Shown: positions 34,252-42,701, numbered from the stretch's first letter. The stretch is DNA of 47,346 nucleotides from Clostridiales bacterium (GCA_022772525.1 JALFAD010000087.1:1-47346), one strand, 5' to 3'. The notes: a model not told the origin generated them from the sequence alone. Numbers and translations are program-made.

Positions 34252-34871
34252 ACATCCTCCAAATGACGCCGGATGCGCTCTGTAATCATATCCAGCGCGA
34301 TGAGATTCCTGCCGCCCTCGGGGACGACGATATGGGCGTATTTTTTGCTTGGCTCCACATATTTTTCATGCATGGGCTTCACGGTCTGCTGGTACTGGGA
34401 CAGCACGCTTTCCAGCGTTCTTCCCCGCTGGTTCACGTCCCGGGTGATCCGGCGACACAGCCGGATATCCGCGTCGGTGTCCACGAAAATGCGGATGTCC
34501 ATTAAATTTCGCAGGGCCTCGTTTTCAAAAATCAGAATACCCTCCACGATAATGACCTTTTTCGGGACAATGTGTATGGTCTGGTCGGAGCGGTTGTGGA
34601 TGGTGAAGTCGTAGATGGGGCAGTCGATGGCTTCCCCGCGGCGCAGCTTGGCCAGATGCTCCGCCATCAGCTCCGTCTCCAGGGAGGCAGGCTCGTCGTA
34701 GTTGAGCTGGCAGCGCTGCTCGTAGGTCAGATCATCGTGGCGGCGGTAGTAGTTGTCGTGGCTGAGCACGGTGACCACATCCCCAAACTTGCCGATAAGG
34801 CTGTCCATCAGAGTGGTTTTGCCGCTGCCGGTGCCGCCGGCGATGCCGAGAACCAAGATGTTGTTTTCCAT
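34233..34871 (-). CDS. udk: Uridine kinase
   Basis: The 212-residue P-loop enzyme phosphorylates uridine and cytidine for salvage. Walker A is GIAGGTGSGKTTLMDSL, followed by VLSHDNYYRRHDDL, NYDEPAS, YDFTIHNRS and the RRITRDVNQRGRT lid. ATG 34871 is preferred with AGGAGG seven bases upstream; TTG 34877 is closer than usual. It starts two bases after the murI stop. Together with upp in this window it gives two uracil salvage routes. Confidence 0.92.
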   Translation of the reverse strand: MENNILVLGIAGGTGSGKTTLMDSLIGKFGDVVTVLSHDNYYRRHDDLTYEQRCQLNYDEPASLETELMAEHLAKLRRGEAIDCPIYDFTIHNRSDQTIHIVPKKVIIVEGILIFENEALRNLMDIRIFVDTDADIRLCRRITRDVNQRGRTLESVLSQYQQTVKPMHEKYVEPSKKYAHIVVPEGGRNLIALDMITERIRRHLEDVCDTKA

Positions 34872-34873
34872 TG

Positions 34874-35647
34874 TCAATCCTCCTGTTGAAGCCTCTCCCG
34901 GGATAGCCGCAGCATATCCGGGTCGGGGGAACTGTTGCAGATTCTGACCTCGCCCGTGCCATTTTCCAGCAGACCCGCCTGCTGTAAGCGCCGCCGGGTC
35001 TCCCGGGCGGTGCCTTCACCGCCGTCCAGCAGGATGACGCCGTCCCCCAGTACCCGGCGGATGGCCTTCCGGGCGAAGGGGTAATGGGTGCAGCCCAGCA
35101 CCAACGCGTCCAGCTTTCCCAGATAGGGGCCTAAGATCTTTTTCAGCAGGGCTTCCGTCTCCGGCGCGTCCACCTTCCCGGCTTCCACCAGCTCCACCAG
35201 TCCCGGGGCGGGGATTTTGAGGATGGTCACATCTTCGTCAAACCGGTGCAGCAGGGTGTCGAATTTTTCCTCCCGCAGGGTTACCTCGGTGGCCATTACC
35301 CCCACCCGTCCGCCGGGGAAGTGGTCTGCCGCTACCTTTAAGGCCGGCTCGATGCCCACCACGATGAGCTCCGGGTGGGCGGCCCGGACATCGTTCACGG
35401 CTGCCGCGGTGGCCGTGTTGCAGGCGATGACCAGCGCTTTTAAGGGGTATTCCGCAAGAAGCTTCTCCACAGCCGCCAGCGTCAGCGCCCGTACTTCTTC
35501 CGTGGGGCGGCTGCCGTAGGGGGCGTTGGCGGAGTCGCCGAAGTAGAGGAACCGCTCTCCCGGCAGGGTCTTGCGCAGGTGCCGCAGCACGCTGATGCCA
35601 CCGACGCCGGAATCAAATACGGCAATGTAATCGTGTTTCTCATTCAT
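34874..35647 (-). CDS. murI: Glutamate racemase
   Basis: The 257-residue enzyme makes D-glutamate for peptidoglycan. Both catalytic cysteines are visible, in VIACNTATAAAV and LGCTHYPFA, along with FDSGVGGISVLRHL and FGDSANAPYGSR. ATG 35647 follows AGGTGA; the longer in-frame start at 35689 lacks a site. It is the first gene of a seven-gene transcript that runs to gtrA. Confidence 0.94.
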   Translation of the reverse strand: MNEKHDYIAVFDSGVGGISVLRHLRKTLPGERFLYFGDSANAPYGSRPTEEVRALTLAAVEKLLAEYPLKALVIACNTATAAAVNDVRAAHPELIVVGIEPALKVAADHFPGGRVGVMATEVTLREEKFDTLLHRFDEDVTILKIPAPGLVELVEAGKVDAPETEALLKKILGPYLGKLDALVLGCTHYPFARKAIRRVLGDGVILLDGGEGTARETRRRLQQAGLLENGTGEVRICNSSPDPDMLRLSRERLQQED

Positions 35648-35731
35648 GGTCTCACCTGAATCCACACAGAGTAGGAAAGCATTGTGCATAAACGGATTGA
35701 ATAATAATGAATAGACTATAGGCTGGAAGAT

Positions 35732-35760
35732 ATTTTATCAAATTTTGCCTGACTTTGCAA
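35732..35760 (-). promoter_or_regulatory. Promoter of the murI-gtrA operon
   Basis: On the minus strand, TTGCAA (35755-35760), a 17-base spacer and TAAAAT (35732-35737), back to back with the promoter of the symporter gene. Confidence 0.7.
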
Positions 35761-35767
35761 TGCTTCA

Positions 35768-35796
35768 TTGACAATTCCATAGAATTTTGCTATCTT
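35768..35796 (+). promoter_or_regulatory. Promoter of the symporter gene
   Basis: TTGACA (35768-35773), a 17-base spacer and TATCTT (35791-35796). The leader is about 150 bases. Confidence 0.65.
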
Positions 35797-35864
35797 TGTA
35801 CAATCATGGTTTCTGGCAGCAGGGAATATGCCGGGTGTGCGCGTCTTTTCCGGCTCAGGTAAAT

Positions 35865-35893
35865 AACCGGCTTCGACCAGCCGGTTTTCCCTT
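35865..35893 (+). promoter_or_regulatory. Leader hairpin of the symporter gene
   Basis: AACCGGCT (35865-35872) and AGCCGGTT (35879-35886) form an eight-bp stem followed by TTCCCTT. It resembles a weak terminator and could attenuate the gene; no anti-terminator pairing was found. Confidence 0.4.
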
Positions 35894-35954
35894 GAAAGCA
35901 GACTGGAAAATGCGGTATGCTTCAGGGGTTACATTTGGAAAGGGAGTATCAAGC

Positions 35955-37193
35955 ATGAAACAATTCTTCAAGAACTACGGGTTCCTTATTTGTATGCTGG
36001 TGGGCATTGTTGCCGGCTGCGTTACGGGCCTGCTGTTCCCCCAGGCGGCCCCCGCGCTGGAGCCTCTGGGCACCATCTTCACCAACCTCATGTTCTGCGC
36101 GGTGGTTCCCATGGTGTTCTGCTCCATCGCTTCCGCCATCGCCAATATGCCCGGCGCGAAAAAGGCCGGCAAGGTCATGGGCGTGACGCTGGCTACCTTC
36201 TTTGTCACCGCCGGTATCGCTGCCATCATCATGTATGTGGTGATGCGGGTTTTCCCCGTGATCACCGGCACCTATGAGGTTCCCGAGGCGGATGCCGGCG
36301 CGGTCATCGGCGTGGGCGACATGCTGGTGAACTTCTTCACCAAGCCCGACTTTGTGGAGCTGCTGAGCCGCCGGGCCATCCTGCCCCTCATCGTCTTCGC
36401 CGTCATTGTTGGCTTTGGCATTCAGATGCAGGGCGGCTCCAAGACCATGACTGCGAAGCTGCTGGAGGACATCACCGCCTGTATTCTGAAAGCGGTGCAG
36501 ATCATCACCTACTACGCTCCCATCGGCTTCTTCGGCTTCTTCGCCAATCTGGTCGCCACCTACGGCCCCGAGCTCATCGGCGACTACAGCCGCACGCTGC
36601 TGGTCTACTACGGCCTGTGCTTTGCCTATATGTTTGTGTTCTTCCCCATTTACGCCCGGTTCGGCGGCGGCAAGGGAGCGGCAAAGGTCATGTGGAAGCA
36701 CCTGTTTAAGCCCGCTGCCGTGTCCTTCGGCACCTGCTCCTCCGTTGCTACCATCCCTACCAATCTGGAGGCCGCAGAAGAGACCGGCATCAGCCGTGAT
36801 GTCAGCAATATCGTTCTGCCTCTGGGCGCCACCATGCACATGGACGGCAGCGCCATGAGCGCCATCCTGAAGGTTGCCTTCCTGTTCGGTATGTTCGGTC
36901 AGGATTTCTCCACCGGACGGGCGATTCTCGCCATCGTCGTGGCCGTGTTCTCCTCCGTTGCCATGTCCGGCATTCCCGGAGGCGGCGGCACCGGCGAGCT
37001 GGCCCTGTGCACCGTGTTCTTCCCGGAGCAGATGGCGATTGCCTACCCCATGGCTCTGGCCCTTGGCAATCTGGTTGACCCTCCCGCCACCATGGTCAAC
37101 GCTGCCGGCGACTACGTGGCAAGCTTCATTGTCGCCCGGTTCGTGGACGGCAAGGACTGGCTGCAAAAGCACCTGAAAGCTGTACAGAAATAA
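35955..37193 (+). CDS. Dicarboxylate/amino acid:cation symporter (DAACS family)
   Basis: The 412-residue transporter resembles GltP/DctA-type proteins that import glutamate, aspartate or C4-dicarboxylates with Na+ or H+. The re-entrant loop motifs are present: SFGTCSSVATIPTNLEAAEE (the serine-rich hairpin), MHMDGSA, GIPGGGGTGELALC and PPATMVNAAGD. ATG 35955 follows GGAAAGGGAG. The exact substrate cannot be read from these motifs. A strong terminator follows. Confidence 0.92.
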   Translation: MKQFFKNYGFLICMLVGIVAGCVTGLLFPQAAPALEPLGTIFTNLMFCAVVPMVFCSIASAIANMPGAKKAGKVMGVTLATFFVTAGIAAIIMYVVMRVFPVITGTYEVPEADAGAVIGVGDMLVNFFTKPDFVELLSRRAILPLIVFAVIVGFGIQMQGGSKTMTAKLLEDITACILKAVQIITYYAPIGFFGFFANLVATYGPELIGDYSRTLLVYYGLCFAYMFVFFPIYARFGGGKGAAKVMWKHLFKPAAVSFGTCSSVATIPTNLEAAEETGISRDVSNIVLPLGATMHMDGSAMSAILKVAFLFGMFGQDFSTGRAILAIVVAVFSSVAMSGIPGGGGTGELALCTVFFPEQMAIAYPMALALGNLVDPPATMVNAAGDYVASFIVARFVDGKDWLQKHLKAVQK

Positions 37194-37198
37194 ATCCT

Positions 37199-37229
37199 CG
37201 GGGCGTTCCGTTTGGAACGCCCCGTTTTT
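37199..37229 (+). terminator. Terminator of the symporter gene
   Basis: CGGGGCGTTCC (37199-37209) and GGAACGCCCCG (37214-37224) form a perfect 11-bp stem with a GTTT loop, followed by TTTTT. Confidence 0.95.
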
Positions 37230-37237
37230 CTGCCTTT

Positions 37238-37400
37238 GGGAATCTCTGAACAAATCGACTGCGGCTGGTCGGCGAATCTTTTGCCCCATCCACGCAGTTC
37301 AAAAATCGGGAAATACATACAGTATTCCTCCAATTTTTGAACTTTCGGCTGAGCCAAAATCTTCTGCCGCCAGCTCTTGCCGATTTATTCAGAGCTTCCC
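37238..37400. mobile_element. 163-bp MITE-like inverted-repeat element
   Basis: The ends GGGAATCTCTGAACAAATCG (37238-37257) and CGATTTATTCAGAGCTTCCC (37381-37400) are inverted copies at 18 of 20. Inner parts also pair, for example GTTCAAAAAT (37297-37306) with ATTTTTGAAC (37333-37342), across a central ATACA. There is no coding capacity. The structure suggests a non-autonomous mobile element; no transposase or clear target duplication is in view. Its right end directly abuts the -35 box of the next gene. Confidence 0.75.
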
Positions 37401-37429
37401 TTGCATATTTCGCCCCGATACGCTATACT
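37401..37429 (+). promoter_or_regulatory. Promoter of the FAD-dependent protein gene
   Basis: TTGCAT (37401-37406), a 17-base spacer and TATACT (37424-37429), starting at the base after the MITE-like element. Confidence 0.7.
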
Positions 37430-37478
37430 GAATGGGTAAGATGCGGTATCCTGCCGCGTGAGACTTTGGAGGAACACT

Positions 37479-38846
37479 ATGGATTACGACGTGATTATTA
37501 TCGGCGCGGGTCCCGGCGGCATCTTTTCCGCCTATGAGCTGACCCAGCGCTGCCCGGAAAAGCGCATCGCGGTTTTTGAGGCGGGCCATGCCCTGAACCG
37601 CCGCCGCTGCCCCATCGACGGGGAGAAGATTAAGACCTGCATCGGTTGCAAAAGCTGCTCCATTATGAGCGGTTTCGGCGGCGCGGGGGCCTTTTCCGAC
37701 GGAAAATACAACATTACCAACGATTTTGGCGGCACGCTCTACGAATACATCGGCAAGCGGCAGGCGCTGGAGCTGATGCGCTATGTGGACGACATCAATA
37801 TGCGCTACGGCGGCGCGGGCACAAAGCTCTATTCCACCGCCGGAACCCAGTTCAAGAAGGCCTGCATCCAGCACGACCTGCACCTGCTGGACGCCTCCGT
37901 GCGCCATCTGGGCACGGATATCAACTATGTGGTGCTGGAAAACCTGTACAAGTATCTTCAGGACAAGGTAGAGTTCTTCTTCGACACCCCGGTGGAGAAG
38001 GTGCAGGTGCTGGACGGCGGCTATGAGATTTCCTGCGCCGACGGGGCCTATACCTGCGAAAAATGTATTATTTCCGTGGGCCGCAGCGGCAGCAAGTGGA
38101 TGGAGGCCGTCTGCAAGGAGCTGGAAATTCCTACGAAATCCAACCGTGTGGACATCGGCGTCCGGGTGGAACTGCCGGCGGAGGTGTTCTCCCACCTGAC
38201 GGACGAATTGTACGAGAGCAAGATCGTCTACCGGACGAAGCAGTACGGCGACCGGGTGCGCACCTTCTGCATGAACCCCAGGGGCGCGGTGGTCAACGAG
38301 AACACCAACGGCATCATCACCGTCAACGGTCACAGCTACGAGGACCCGGCCCGGCAGACGGAGAACACCAACTTTGCCCTGCTGGTTGCCAAGCACTTTT
38401 CCGAGCCTTTTAAGGATTCCAACGGTTACGGCGAGTCCATTGCCCGCCTGAGCAATATGCTGGGTGGCGGCGTCATCGTCCAGCGGTTCGGCGACCTGAT
38501 CCGGGGCCGCCGCTCCACCCCCAACCGGATTGAGGAGTCCTTTGTCACCCCCACCCTCAACGCCACCCCCGGCGACCTGAGCCTTGTGCTGCCCAAGCGG
38601 ATTCTGGACGGCATCATCGAAATGATCTACGCCCTGGACAAGGTGGCTCCCGGCACCGCTAACGACGACACCCTGCTCTACGGCGTGGAGGTCAAGTTCT
38701 ATAATATGGAAGTAGAGGTGGACGAGAAGCTCCAGAGCCGCTACCCCGGCCTGTATATCATCGGCGACGGCAGCGGCATCACCCACTCCCTGTCCCACGC
38801 TTCCGCCAGCGGCGTCCACGTGGCCCGGGATATTGCCGGCGCGTAA
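37479..38846 (+). CDS. FAD-dependent protein (COG2509-type dehydrogenase)
   Basis: The 455-residue flavoprotein begins DYDVIIIGAGPGGIFSAYEL. It has a four-cysteine segment, CPIDGEKIKTCIGCKSCSIM, which may bind a metal or act in redox, then GFGGAGAFSDGKYN and a C-terminal FAD contact LYIIGDGSGITHSLSHA. It matches the broad NAD(FAD)-utilising dehydrogenase group COG2509, whose role is uncertain. ATG 37479 follows TTGGAGGA. It is a single-gene transcript between its own promoter and the terminator at 38869. Confidence 0.85.
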   Translation: MDYDVIIIGAGPGGIFSAYELTQRCPEKRIAVFEAGHALNRRRCPIDGEKIKTCIGCKSCSIMSGFGGAGAFSDGKYNITNDFGGTLYEYIGKRQALELMRYVDDINMRYGGAGTKLYSTAGTQFKKACIQHDLHLLDASVRHLGTDINYVVLENLYKYLQDKVEFFFDTPVEKVQVLDGGYEISCADGAYTCEKCIISVGRSGSKWMEAVCKELEIPTKSNRVDIGVRVELPAEVFSHLTDELYESKIVYRTKQYGDRVRTFCMNPRGAVVNENTNGIITVNGHSYEDPARQTENTNFALLVAKHFSEPFKDSNGYGESIARLSNMLGGGVIVQRFGDLIRGRRSTPNRIEESFVTPTLNATPGDLSLVLPKRILDGIIEMIYALDKVAPGTANDDTLLYGVEVKFYNMEVEVDEKLQSRYPGLYIIGDGSGITHSLSHASASGVHVARDIAGA

Positions 38847-38868
38847 TCCGGTTTCCCATTATCAAAAG

Positions 38869-38898
38869 AGCCAGAGCGCAGTTTGCGCTCTGGCTTTT
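38869..38898. terminator. Bidirectional terminator between the FAD protein and aminotransferase genes
   Basis: AGCCAGAGCGC (38869-38879) and GCGCTCTGGCT (38885-38895) pair perfectly, with T-runs on both strands (TTT to 38898; AAAA at 38864-38867). Confidence 0.92.
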
Positions 38899-38904
38899 CG
38901 AATA

Positions 38905-40032
38905 TTACAGTGTTTTCAAAAACCCCTCCATCCGGTTCATGCCCGTTTCCAGATCCGCGTCCGAACAGCAGTAGGACAGCCGGATGTAGCCCTCACTGCC
39001 GAAGCAGCTGCCCGGCACGGCGGCGACGGCGGCCTCCCGAATCATCCGGGTGCAGAATTCGGCGCTGCCCATGCCGAATTTCCGGATATCCACGAACACG
39101 TAGAAGGCTCCCTCCGGTTCCGGGAAGGACAGCCCCATCTGCCGCAGACGGGAAGTCACAAACCTGCGTCGCTTCTCATAGACCAGCCGCATGGGGCCAG
39201 GGTCGGTTTGCAGGGCGGTCACGGCGGCGCCTTGCAGGAAGGTAGGTACGGCGGCAATCTCCGCCGCGCTCAGCAGCAGCAGTCGGTCCATGACGTAGTC
39301 CGGGCAGGTCAGGTAGCCGACTCGCCAGCCGGTCATGGCGTAGGGCTTGCTGAAGCTCTGGCAGAGAATCAGCTGATCGCGCAGCGCCGGGTCAAGGCTC
39401 AGGTCGGGACATTTGCTGTCACTGAGCTGGCTGTAAACATTGTCGCTGATGACGAAAATAGGTTTTCCCAGCACCGCCGCCTTCACGTTTGCCATGCTTT
39501 CCGCATTCAGCACAACGCCGGTGGGATTACAGGGGGAATTGAGAATAATGGCCTTGGTTTTCGGGGTAATTGCCGCGTCCAGCGCTTCTTTCGTGATCTG
39601 AAAGCCGGTTTTTGTCACGTCCAGACGGACGGTTTTCGCTCCAGCCACGGTGGCGATGGTTTCATACAGGCCAAAGCCCGGGGTGGGGACGATGACCTCC
39701 TCCCCGGGGTTCAGAATGCCAAGCAAGGCGGTGAACAGAGCATGGGTGGCGCCCACGGTGACGAGCACCTGCTCCGGCGTGACGGCATGCCCCCGGCCTG
39801 TTTCGTAGTCCGCCACGGCTTTTCGCAGGGCAGCGGTGCCCTGATTTGGGGCGTAGTGGGTCTGGCCCGCGGCGAGGGCGGCACAGGCTGCGGCCTTGAT
39901 GACCTCCGGGGTGTCAAAATCCGGCTCTCCGATGGTTAACATAACGCATCCGGGCACTTCCTTCGCCATGTTAGTGTACACCCGGATGGCACTGCGTTTT
40001 AAGGCAGATAAGTTCTGATTCAATGGGATCAT
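38905..40032 (-). CDS. Aminotransferase class I/II, probable N-acetyl-LL-DAP aminotransferase
   Basis: The 375-residue PLP enzyme has NSPCNPTGVV, the DNVYSQL segment, the PLP lysine in CQSFSKPYAMTGWRVGYL and the substrate arginine in YIRLSYC. Its partners are an M20 deacetylase that overlaps it by four bases and a divergent tetrahydrodipicolinate acetyltransferase. In that setting it is most likely the aminotransferase of the acetylase pathway to diaminopimelate (PatA of Bacillus). The assignment rests on neighbours, since close aminotransferases act on aromatic or branched amino acids. Confidence 0.85.
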   Translation of the reverse strand: MIPLNQNLSALKRSAIRVYTNMAKEVPGCVMLTIGEPDFDTPEVIKAAACAALAAGQTHYAPNQGTAALRKAVADYETGRGHAVTPEQVLVTVGATHALFTALLGILNPGEEVIVPTPGFGLYETIATVAGAKTVRLDVTKTGFQITKEALDAAITPKTKAIILNSPCNPTGVVLNAESMANVKAAVLGKPIFVISDNVYSQLSDSKCPDLSLDPALRDQLILCQSFSKPYAMTGWRVGYLTCPDYVMDRLLLLSAAEIAAVPTFLQGAAVTALQTDPGPMRLVYEKRRRFVTSRLRQMGLSFPEPEGAFYVFVDIRKFGMGSAEFCTRMIREAAVAAVPGSCFGSEGYIRLSYCCSDADLETGMNRMEGFLKTL

Positions 40033-41123
40033 GGGTCGGTTTCCGCCAGTTTCTCAAAGAAATCGGCGCCTTTCAGAAGAATGGTTTCGTCGAAATCGAA
40101 GGTATCGGTGTGCAGGGCGGGCACGCCGCCCAATCCAAGGAAGAAAAACAGACCCGGTAAGCTTTTTTGATACCAGGAAAAATCCTCGGCGGTCATGCTG
40201 GGGCTTTCCAGCTCCCGAAAGGGCACCGCTTTTTGCACCCGGTCATATAATGCGGGCGGATTCATGACTGCCGGATAGCCGTCGCTGAGGTGGAGCTTTA
40301 CGGTGCAGCCGTATTGCTTTTCTACAGACCTGCCGATCTGCGCCAGTCCCGCCGCCAGACCGTCAAACACCTCGTCCTGAAAGGCTCGCAGGGAGCCCTC
40401 CATATGGGTGTGGGCAGATAGGGCGTTGCGGACGGTGCCGCTCTGAAATTTGCCGAATTTCAACAGACGGAACACCGAATCCGGCAGTTTCCGCTCCATT
40501 TGCATAGCTTTCCGGTAGAATTCCACTCCCGCTGCCAGAGCATCCACGCCCTCGGCAGCTTTGGCAATGTGGGTGGATTTTCCGTAGATGTCCACAGTTA
40601 CCTCGCTGGAGCGGGCCATCAGCTCCAGACGGCGGCTGGCGATGACCCCGGCTTCCAGCCCCGGCCACAGGTGCAGGCCGAAGATGGCCTTGACATTATA
40701 TTGTGTAAACACGCCGCTTTCGCAGATATCCTTTGCGCCGCCGGTGGTCTCCTCGGCGCTCTGGAACACCAGCAGCACGTTGTGGGGTAGGTTCCGCTTT
40801 TTACTCAGGCGGCGGGCCAGCTCCAGCAAGACCGCCATGTGTCCGTCGTGCCCGCAGGCGTGCATGCAGCCCGGGTGCCGGGAGGCGTAGCCGGCACCCG
40901 TATTCTCCGTGATGGGCAGGGCATCCGCGTCTGCCCGGAAGGAAATGGAATTCTGCTTTCCAAAATCAAAAAAGGCGCACAGACTGCCCGTCACCGGCGC
41001 AAACACCCGGCAGTTCAGGCGGGATAGCACCCCATTCAGATAGGCGAAGGTTTCCGGCAGGTTCCGGTCCAGTTCCGGGATTTGGTGCAGTGCCCGCCGG
41101 TCCTCACAAATCTTCACGTCCAT
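40029..41123 (-). CDS. M20 family amidohydrolase, probable N-acetyldiaminopimelate deacetylase
   Basis: The 364-residue zinc hydrolase has the M20D motifs RRALHQIPEL, RADADALPI, HACGHDGHMAV, FQSAEET and HLWPGL, and ends with a conserved histidine region. Facing dapH and overlapping the aminotransferase gene, it most likely removes acetate from N-acetyl-LL-diaminopimelate (DapL/YkuR role). Related enzymes cleave hippurate or IAA conjugates, so substrate is inferred from context. The start lies 18 bases from a consensus promoter, behind a GGAGGGATGG ribosome site. Confidence 0.82.
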   Translation of the reverse strand: MDVKICEDRRALHQIPELDRNLPETFAYLNGVLSRLNCRVFAPVTGSLCAFFDFGKQNSISFRADADALPITENTGAGYASRHPGCMHACGHDGHMAVLLELARRLSKKRNLPHNVLLVFQSAEETTGGAKDICESGVFTQYNVKAIFGLHLWPGLEAGVIASRRLELMARSSEVTVDIYGKSTHIAKAAEGVDALAAGVEFYRKAMQMERKLPDSVFRLLKFGKFQSGTVRNALSAHTHMEGSLRAFQDEVFDGLAAGLAQIGRSVEKQYGCTVKLHLSDGYPAVMNPPALYDRVQKAVPFRELESPSMTAEDFSWYQKSLPGLFFFLGLGGVPALHTDTFDFDETILLKGADFFEKLAETDP

Positions 41124-41140
41124 CCCTCCTTTTTCCTACG

Positions 41141-41169
41141 ATTATACGGCAAAGAGCCCGACCTGTCAA
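41141..41169 (-). promoter_or_regulatory. Consensus promoter of the deacetylase-aminotransferase operon
   Basis: On the minus strand, TTGACA (41164-41169), a 17-base spacer and TATAAT (41141-41146), a perfect sigma-70 match. Confidence 0.92.
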
Positions 41170-41177
41170 TTTTCTCC

Positions 41178-41206
41178 TTGTCATTTTGCCCAAATAATGA
41201 TAGAAT
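41178..41206 (+). promoter_or_regulatory. Promoter of dapH
   Basis: TTGTCA (41178-41183), a 17-base spacer and TAGAAT (41201-41206). Confidence 0.8.
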
Positions 41207-41238
41207 TTTTGGGTAATACGAAATAAGGAGAATGCAAT

Positions 41239-41931
41239 ATGAACGCACAGGAAATCATTGAATACATCCGCACCTCCGAAAAAAAGACCCCGGTGAAGGT
41301 CTACGTCTGGGAGAAGGCTCCCGTTGCTTTCCCAAACTGCCGGGAGTTCCCTGCGGGCGAGGGCTGCAAAATTGTCTTCGGCGACTGGAAGGATTTAAAG
41401 CCTGTTCTGGAAGCCAATGAATTTGAGCATCTGGTAATCGAAAATAACTGCCGTAACTCCGCCATCCCCATGCTAGATCTGAAGGACATCCCCGCCCGTA
41501 TCGAGCCGGGCGCCATCATCCGGGAGCAGGTGGAGATCGGCAAAAACGCCGTCATCATGATGGGCGCGGTCATCAACATCGGCGCGGTGGTCGGCGAAGG
41601 TACCATGATCGACATGGGCGCTGTGCTGGGCGGCCGGGCCACCGTGGGCAAGAACTGCCATGTGGGCGCCGGTGCCGTGCTGGCAGGCGTGGTGGAGCCC
41701 GCTTCCGCAACGCCTGTCATCGTGGAGGACAACGTGCTCATCGGCGCCAACGCCGTGGTCATCGAGGGCTGCCGCATCGGTCATGACGCCGTGGTTGCCG
41801 CCGGCGCCATCGTGGTGAGCGACGTGGCTCCCAACACCGTGGTGGCAGGCTGCCCCGCCCGGGTCATCAAGCAGAAGGATGAGAAAACCGCCGGAAAAAC
41901 CGCGCTGGTGGATGCTCTGAGGGCCTTGTAA
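41239..41931 (+). CDS. dapH: Tetrahydrodipicolinate N-acetyltransferase
   Basis: The 230-residue protein makes N-acetyl-2-amino-6-oxopimelate in the acetylase branch of lysine and meso-diaminopimelate synthesis. An N-terminal alpha-beta part (residues 1-85) is followed by hexapeptide repeats of a left-handed beta helix: [35 protein letters not shown] and [13 protein letters not shown]. Length and layout match DapH of Bacillus. The ribosome site is AAGGAG. The two later enzymes of the branch are encoded divergently. Confidence 0.93.
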   Translation: MNAQEIIEYIRTSEKKTPVKVYVWEKAPVAFPNCREFPAGEGCKIVFGDWKDLKPVLEANEFEHLVIENNCRNSAIPMLDLKDIPARIEPGAIIREQVEIGKNAVIMMGAVINIGAVVGEGTMIDMGAVLGGRATVGKNCHVGAGAVLAGVVEPASATPVIVEDNVLIGANAVVIEGCRIGHDAVVAAGAIVVSDVAPNTVVAGCPARVIKQKDEKTAGKTALVDALRAL

Positions 41932-42007
41932 GCCGCACAAAAAAACGCCTGCCGAATAACATGGAATGAGCGGTGAAGCTCAGAAAAGACGTTTCGGAGG
42001 TATTTTT

Positions 42008-42151
42008 ATGTGTAATAATAACGGTATCTGCGGCTGCCTGAACAACAACTGGTGGTGGATCATCATCCTGATCCTGCTGTTCTGCAACTGCGGCAACAAC
42101 TGGAACTGGGGCGGCTGCTGCGACAACAACAATAACTGCGGCTGCTGCTAA
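42008..42151 (+). CDS. Cys/Asn/Trp-rich single-helix small membrane peptide
   Basis: The 47-residue peptide starts at ATG 42008, seven bases after GGAGG (41996-42000). It has three parts: an Asn/Cys-rich head (MCNNNGICGCLNNN), one hydrophobic helix (WWWIIILILLFC) and an Asn/Cys/Trp tail ending NNNNCGCC. It has nine cysteines in total. A terminator-like hairpin follows. The general form recalls short Gly- or Cys-rich peptides of sporulating Firmicutes such as YjcZ, but I cannot name a family. Function is unknown. An earlier in-frame start at 41966 lacks a site. Confidence 0.75.
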   Translation: MCNNNGICGCLNNNWWWIIILILLFCNCGNNWNWGGCCDNNNNCGCC

Positions 42152-42161
42152 AACGCAAACG

Positions 42162-42182
42162 GGGCACCCCAAAAGGGTGCCC
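42162..42182. terminator. Hairpin between the small peptide and DUF2812 genes
   Basis: GGGCACCC (42162-42169) and GGGTGCCC (42175-42182) pair with a CAAAA loop between two convergent genes. U-runs are broken on both strands, so strength is moderate. Confidence 0.7.
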
Positions 42183-42191
42183 TTCGTGCGT

Positions 42192-42701
42192 TCAGGATTC
42201 CAGCAGCAGCCGGTCGTTTTGCAGGGATTCCATCTTGCCGTGGATACGGCCCAGAGCGTACATGAGAAGGGTGGCGCACAGCAGGTTCAGCCAGCCGATA
42301 TGGGTTTGGCCCAAGCTGTTGATAAGACCAATGACCAGATTGGCTCCGCCGATGATGGAGAGTGTTCTGCCGATTTTCCTCAGATGCTCGACCTTGGAAT
42401 CGATATCGGAGAACAGATCGAACTGCCCCAGCTCCGCCTTTCGCCGGAAGTATACCCACTGCACCATGCGGCCCACATATTCCGCGCCAATGTCCTGCAT
42501 GAACTGCAAATAGTCCCTGTCCGGCGCGTGCATTTCCAGACGAATGGTGTATTCACCCGGCTGGCAGGGGGCGAAATGGTAGGTGCAGAAGCCCACTTTC
42601 GTCAACACCCAGCCGGACTGGGCCATGGTGTTGAGCCAGCGCTCCTCCTGTTCAAAATTCCAGACCCAGAAGCATCTGTGGATCACTTTTTCCTCTTTCA
42701 T
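42192..42701 (-). CDS. DUF2812 domain membrane protein
   Basis: The 169-residue protein has the DUF2812 head (FWVWNFEQEERWLNTMAQSGW, about residues 11-31) and VYFRRKAELG, followed by two C-terminal membrane helices. DUF2812 genes are usually the partner of a PadR regulator, as here, where start and stop overlap by four bases (ATGA). The molecular role is unknown; envelope stress or drug response is a guess from such pairings. Confidence 0.88.
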   Translation of the reverse strand: MKEEKVIHRCFWVWNFEQEERWLNTMAQSGWVLTKVGFCTYHFAPCQPGEYTIRLEMHAPDRDYLQFMQDIGAEYVGRMVQWVYFRRKAELGQFDLFSDIDSKVEHLRKIGRTLSIIGGANLVIGLINSLGQTHIGWLNLLCATLLMYALGRIHGKMESLQNDRLLLES

